The translations under genes were made by a program, and so were the position numbers. A stretch of 7,855 bases of DNA, taken from assembly GCA_002470185.1 (NCBI GenBank), contig DKNG01000121.1:1-7855 (forward strand), given 5' to 3'. Within the stretch, counting starts at the first letter, position 1. Each line of letters starts with the position of its first letter. The stretch is from Arcobacter sp. UBA7394. Lineage in GTDB: Bacteria > Campylobacterota > Campylobacteria > Campylobacterales > Arcobacteraceae. A model generated the notes under the pieces. That model was not told the DNA's origin. It saw nothing but the letters and a program-made list of their open reading frames with translations, and made no database searches. Positions 5,242 to 7,855 of this stretch are shown one piece after another.

Positions 5242-6587
5242 AAAAGTATCACTTTTGCTAACATTAAGAATGAGAAGAATCCCACAATATCTGTAACAGT
5301 TGTTAATAATACTGTAGATCCAATAGCTGGATCTATATCTAATTTTTTTAGAATTAATGGAATAGAAGCTCCAAAGAATCCTGCACTAAATAGATTTATT
5401 ACCATAGACATTGCAATTACTAGACCTAGCAGTTTTGTATCAAACCATATCCATGCAATAACACCCATTATAAGAGCAAATAATAATCCATTAAACAAGG
5501 ATATTACAACTTCTTTTTTAACCGCATCTTTTGCATTTTCTAACTCAATATCCCCAAGAGCTAACTGCCTTACCATTACGGCTAAAGTTTGAGTTCCCGC
5601 ATTTCCACCCATTGATGCAACAATAGGCATTAAAATAGCAAGAGCTACATAAGATTGAAGGGTTTCTTCAAATAGTCCAATTACAAGAGAAGCTAGTATT
5701 GCAGTACCAAGATTTAAAAACAACCATAAAGCTCTTTTCTTAGCTGTTGTCATTAGATTATCTTCATGCTCGAAGTCATCATCTACACCGGCTAATTGGT
5801 ACATTTGTTCAGTGGCATTCTCTTCAATAACATCTAAGATATCATCTGAAGTAATTCTTCCCATTAACATACCTTGATATCCAGTAACAGCAACAACAGA
5901 AAGATCATATTTTTCGAATTTTTTTGCTACTTCATCAATGTCTTCATCATCTTCAACTTGAAAAGGTTTATATTTATTTTCATCTTCTGCTAAAACTTCT
6001 TCATAGGTTTTAGTAAAATCAAAAATAATTAAATCTTCTAATAAAATAGATGCAAGTAATATTTTATCTTCATCAATAATAAATACTTGGTGAATATTTT
6101 CTAACTCGTCTTCTGCTTTTGCAAGTTTTAATCTTTCTATTGATTCCCCAATAGTTTCATTTTTTTTAGCAGAGAAAAGCTCCGTTTGCATATATGCACC
6201 GGCTTCATCTTCTTCGTATTTTTTAAGCCAATCAATCTCTTTTTTATCTTCTTCTTCAAGACCATCATAAATTTCTTTGGCTTTTTCTTCATCTAGTTCT
6301 TCAATTTCTTGAAGAATATCTGTTTGGTCATCTGATTCTAGTTCATCAACGGCTTCTGTTAATTGCTCAATAGATAACTCTTCATAAGCATCTTCTCTTA
6401 AGTTTTCAGGAAGTTCAAGTAGAACATCTCCTAGGATATCATCAGGAAGTTTTTTAAGTGTAAAGAAGAAATCATCAACACTTTTCTTCTCTATTTTTTT
6501 TAAAGAATTGGCAATGTCACTTGGGTGAAGGGAGTCTAAATTTTCTAAAAGTTTTTTGGGATCTTTTATAATTTCGTCATTTTGCAT
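5238..6587 (-). CDS. mgtE: Magnesium transporter MgtE
   Basis: Homodimeric Mg2+-gated Mg2+ channel of the inner membrane. The 449-aa length is close to the 450 aa of the structurally known Thermus protein. Order: MgtE N domain, about 18-125 (HPSDIANSLKKI, then repeated acidic helices); CBS1, about 128-190 (EDEAGAYM at its start); CBS2, about 200-258 (MGRITSDDILDVIEENATE at 242-260); a connecting helix, about 262-282; then about five membrane helices from 285 to 447. The pore-lining signature is PIVASMGGNAGTQT (321-334), and Asp433 in the TTVTD motif (429-433) corresponds to the conserved pore aspartate. The cytosolic half is very acidic, which fits the known role of these domains as a Mg2+ sensor that closes the pore. 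A strong AAAAGGAG site ends 5 bases before the ATG. The gene lies 19 bases downstream of the M23 peptidase gene on the same strand and is probably co-transcribed. No M-box or other riboswitch is seen in that gap, so Mg2+ control is more likely at the protein level. Confidence 0.96.
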   Translation of the reverse strand: MQNDEIIKDPKKLLENLDSLHPSDIANSLKKIEKKSVDDFFFTLKKLPDDILGDVLLELPENLREDAYEELSIEQLTEAVDELESDDQTDILQEIEELDEEKAKEIYDGLEEEDKKEIDWLKKYEEDEAGAYMQTELFSAKKNETIGESIERLKLAKAEDELENIHQVFIIDEDKILLASILLEDLIIFDFTKTYEEVLAEDENKYKPFQVEDDEDIDEVAKKFEKYDLSVVAVTGYQGMLMGRITSDDILDVIEENATEQMYQLAGVDDDFEHEDNLMTTAKKRALWLFLNLGTAILASLVIGLFEETLQSYVALAILMPIVASMGGNAGTQTLAVMVRQLALGDIELENAKDAVKKEVVISLFNGLLFALIMGVIAWIWFDTKLLGLVIAMSMVINLFSAGFFGASIPLILKKLDIDPAIGSTVLLTTVTDIVGFFSFLMLAKVILL

Positions 6588-6592
6588 TTTGA

Positions 6593-6600
6593 CTCCTTTT
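6593..6600 (-). promoter_or_regulatory. Strong ribosome binding site of mgtE
   Basis: On the minus strand AAAAGGAG is followed by TCAAA and then ATG. It occupies most of the 19-base gap between the peptidase stop and mgtE, leaving no room for a separate promoter. Confidence 0.75.
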
Positions 6601-6606
6601 TTAATT

Positions 6607-7797
6607 TTATAAGTTTAGGTCGTTTTTGTATGTCACTCTATCTAATTTTGTAGCTTTTGCTCTATTTTCATCTGCTATGATTTCTTCAAAAGCTTTTATA
6701 TAATGTTTTGTATTTGCAATAAATGTAGCTTTAGATTTACCTTTTAGACCTTTAGTATCTGGTTTTCTAATAACTTTCATTGCATTAACAGCACGTCCAT
6801 TTTTGTATAAACCAAAGTGTAAGTGAGGCCCAGAACTAAGTCCTGTACTTCCAACATAACCAATATGTTGACCTTTTCTTACATTTTGTCCACGTTTTAG
6901 ACCTTTTCTAAATCCATTTTGATGTGCATATAATGTTCTATATCCGTTTCTATGATTAATGATAATAGTTTTACCATAACCACCTCGTCTTCCAATAAAG
7001 TCAACTCTTCCATCACCTGCTGCATAAATTTTTCTTCCTCTAGGTGCTGCAAAATCTGTACCTAAGTGTGCTCTATATCTTTTTAAAACTGGATGCCATC
7101 TTTTTTTTGTAAAGTGACTAGAAATTCTTTTGTATGTTAATGGAACTTTGAAGAAGTAAGTTTTTGTGAAACCTACACCTTTTTGGTCATAATACTTATC
7201 ATCTTTTTTACTTTTGAATCTATAATATTTTCTACCTGCAACTTCAACCATTGCACCTTTAATATCAGGTAATCCAAAAGATCTTCCTAATAATGACCTT
7301 TGTGAATATTTAATAACTACAAAATCACCTTTTTGCATACCTCTAAAATTTACACCAGTGAAAATAGCTTTTAGTTGAGCTGTTAAAGCTGCATTTCCAG
7401 TTGCTTTTTGAATATCATAAGATACTGAAGATGTAATAGGAACAGCAATAGTTTCCGTAAATTCTCTGTAGTTAATAGGTAGTGTTTGGAATTTATAGAT
7501 ACCATTCTCTTCATAAATGTGTAATTGAATTTCATCTGAAACAGGTATTAAAACTTGGTTTAAAGTACCATCTTCATTTTCATATAAATAATATCTTTGC
7601 TCTGCCATAATTTCTGAGGCTAACTCTTTATCTTCTTTTTCTAAATCAAAATATAACTTTTGAGGAATAGTATATTTTTCTAGGAAAGTTAAAAAGGTTT
7701 CACCTTTAGGCCATGGTAGTTCTTTTACTTCTACACTAAGTAGAGAGCTAATAAATAACAACATTAATAGAATGATTTTTTTCACGTTTATCTTCAC
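6607..7797 (-). CDS. Secreted M23 (LytM) peptidoglycan endopeptidase, Csd3/Pgp3-like
   Basis: A 396-aa zinc metallopeptidase expected to cut peptide cross-links in periplasmic peptidoglycan. An N-terminal signal peptide (basic start, hydrophobic core about 8-21) is followed by a mixed alpha-beta region (25-115), a second domain (about 115-215) and the LytM domain (about 222-342). Zinc and catalytic residues are in place: H244 and D248 in H-x3-D (HLGTD), H292 in LYAH, and H325/H327 in the PHLHFGLY motif. The glycine-rich stretches at 259-284 and 311-324 are typical of M23. Length and three-part layout resemble Helicobacter Csd3 (HdpA) and Campylobacter Pgp3, DD-endopeptidase/carboxypeptidases needed for helical shape; this assignment comes from memory of the family layout. 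The start is GTG 7797, the first possible after an in-frame TGA. A second GTG at 7785 (four residues later, preceded by GAAG at 6 bases) is equally plausible. The C-terminal tail (343-396) is basic and has no recognised domain. First gene of a unit with mgtE. Confidence 0.9.
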   Translation of the reverse strand: MKINVKKIILLMLLFISSLLSVEVKELPWPKGETFLTFLEKYTIPQKLYFDLEKEDKELASEIMAEQRYYLYENEDGTLNQVLIPVSDEIQLHIYEENGIYKFQTLPINYREFTETIAVPITSSVSYDIQKATGNAALTAQLKAIFTGVNFRGMQKGDFVVIKYSQRSLLGRSFGLPDIKGAMVEVAGRKYYRFKSKKDDKYYDQKGVGFTKTYFFKVPLTYKRISSHFTKKRWHPVLKRYRAHLGTDFAAPRGRKIYAAGDGRVDFIGRRGGYGKTIIINHRNGYRTLYAHQNGFRKGLKRGQNVRKGQHIGYVGSTGLSSGPHLHFGLYKNGRAVNAMKVIRKPDTKGLKGKSKATFIANTKHYIKAFEEIIADENRAKATKLDRVTYKNDLNL

Positions 7798-7821
7798 TTT
7801 TATTCAAATATTAAGGCAAAT

Positions 7822-7827
7822 ATTATA
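7822..7827 (-). promoter_or_regulatory. -10 box of the peptidase-mgtE unit
   Basis: Reading the minus strand, a perfect TATAAT (preceded by GG) lies 24 bases before GTG 7797, giving a leader of roughly 18 bases. The upstream 28 bases visible in the window contain a run of T but no TTGACA, as is usual for Campylobacterota promoters. This is the best promoter match in the window. Confidence 0.6.
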
Positions 7828-7855
7828 CCTTTGCAGAACTTAAAAATGGATATAT

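Noticed and set aside
6588..6606. Mg2+ riboswitch or promoter before mgtE
   Set aside because: Only 19 bases separate the genes, filled by the ribosome binding site, so there is no space for a structured leader.
1..7855. CRISPR arrays, tandem repeats, IS ends, tRNA or rRNA genes
   Set aside because: I read both strands and saw no spaced direct repeats, terminal inverted repeats with target duplications, cloverleaf sequences or rRNA motifs. Short A/T runs reflect composition only.

Overview
The window reads as a chromosomal segment of a very AT-rich bacterium, most likely a member of the Campylobacterota (Arcobacter-like). The supporting points are the strong A/T bias at third codon positions, tightly packed overlapping genes, a Csd3/Pgp3-like M23 peptidoglycan hydrolase of the kind that shapes Helicobacter and Campylobacter cells, and a reduced GspE/GspF pair reminiscent of the Campylobacter transformation (Cts) machinery. 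The lineage is inferred from these features, since there is no rRNA here to test it. I see no insertion sequence, CRISPR array, tRNA or phage gene.

Layout. Positions 1-111 hold the last 36 codons of era (ribosome-assembly GTPase, KH-domain end), closed by a hairpin that overlaps its stop codon. A roughly 118-base, nearly G/C-free spacer follows, with a candidate promoter and an AT dyad. Then comes a tightly coupled plus-strand operon: a 293-aa single-pass membrane protein (230-1111); a 219-aa single-pass membrane protein starting inside it (1083-1742); a GspE/PilB-type ATPase (1720-3084); a GspF/PilC-type platform protein (3081-4277); folE, GTP cyclohydrolase I (4291-4863); and a small unknown protein (4870-5208). 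A symmetric hairpin at 5208-5241 probably ends transcription from both sides. On the minus strand, a second unit runs from the right edge leftwards: a secreted M23 endopeptidase (6607-7797), then mgtE, a gated Mg2+ channel (5238-6587), 19 bases apart. A clear -10 box lies just upstream of the peptidase.

How the genes fit together. The first four operon genes look like the inner-membrane half of a type II secretion / type IV pilus / DNA-uptake machine. GspE would supply ATP-driven motion, GspF the membrane rotor or platform, and the two small bitopic proteins the alignment subcomplex (PilN/GspL-like, and a PilO-like protein carrying a PilP/GspC-like tail). Secretin, pilins and prepilin peptidase are not in the window and must be encoded elsewhere if the machine works. 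The most interesting part is this pair of highly diverged proteins, whose roles rest on topology and position rather than on recognised domains. folE and the small unknown gene are probably passengers in the same transcript.
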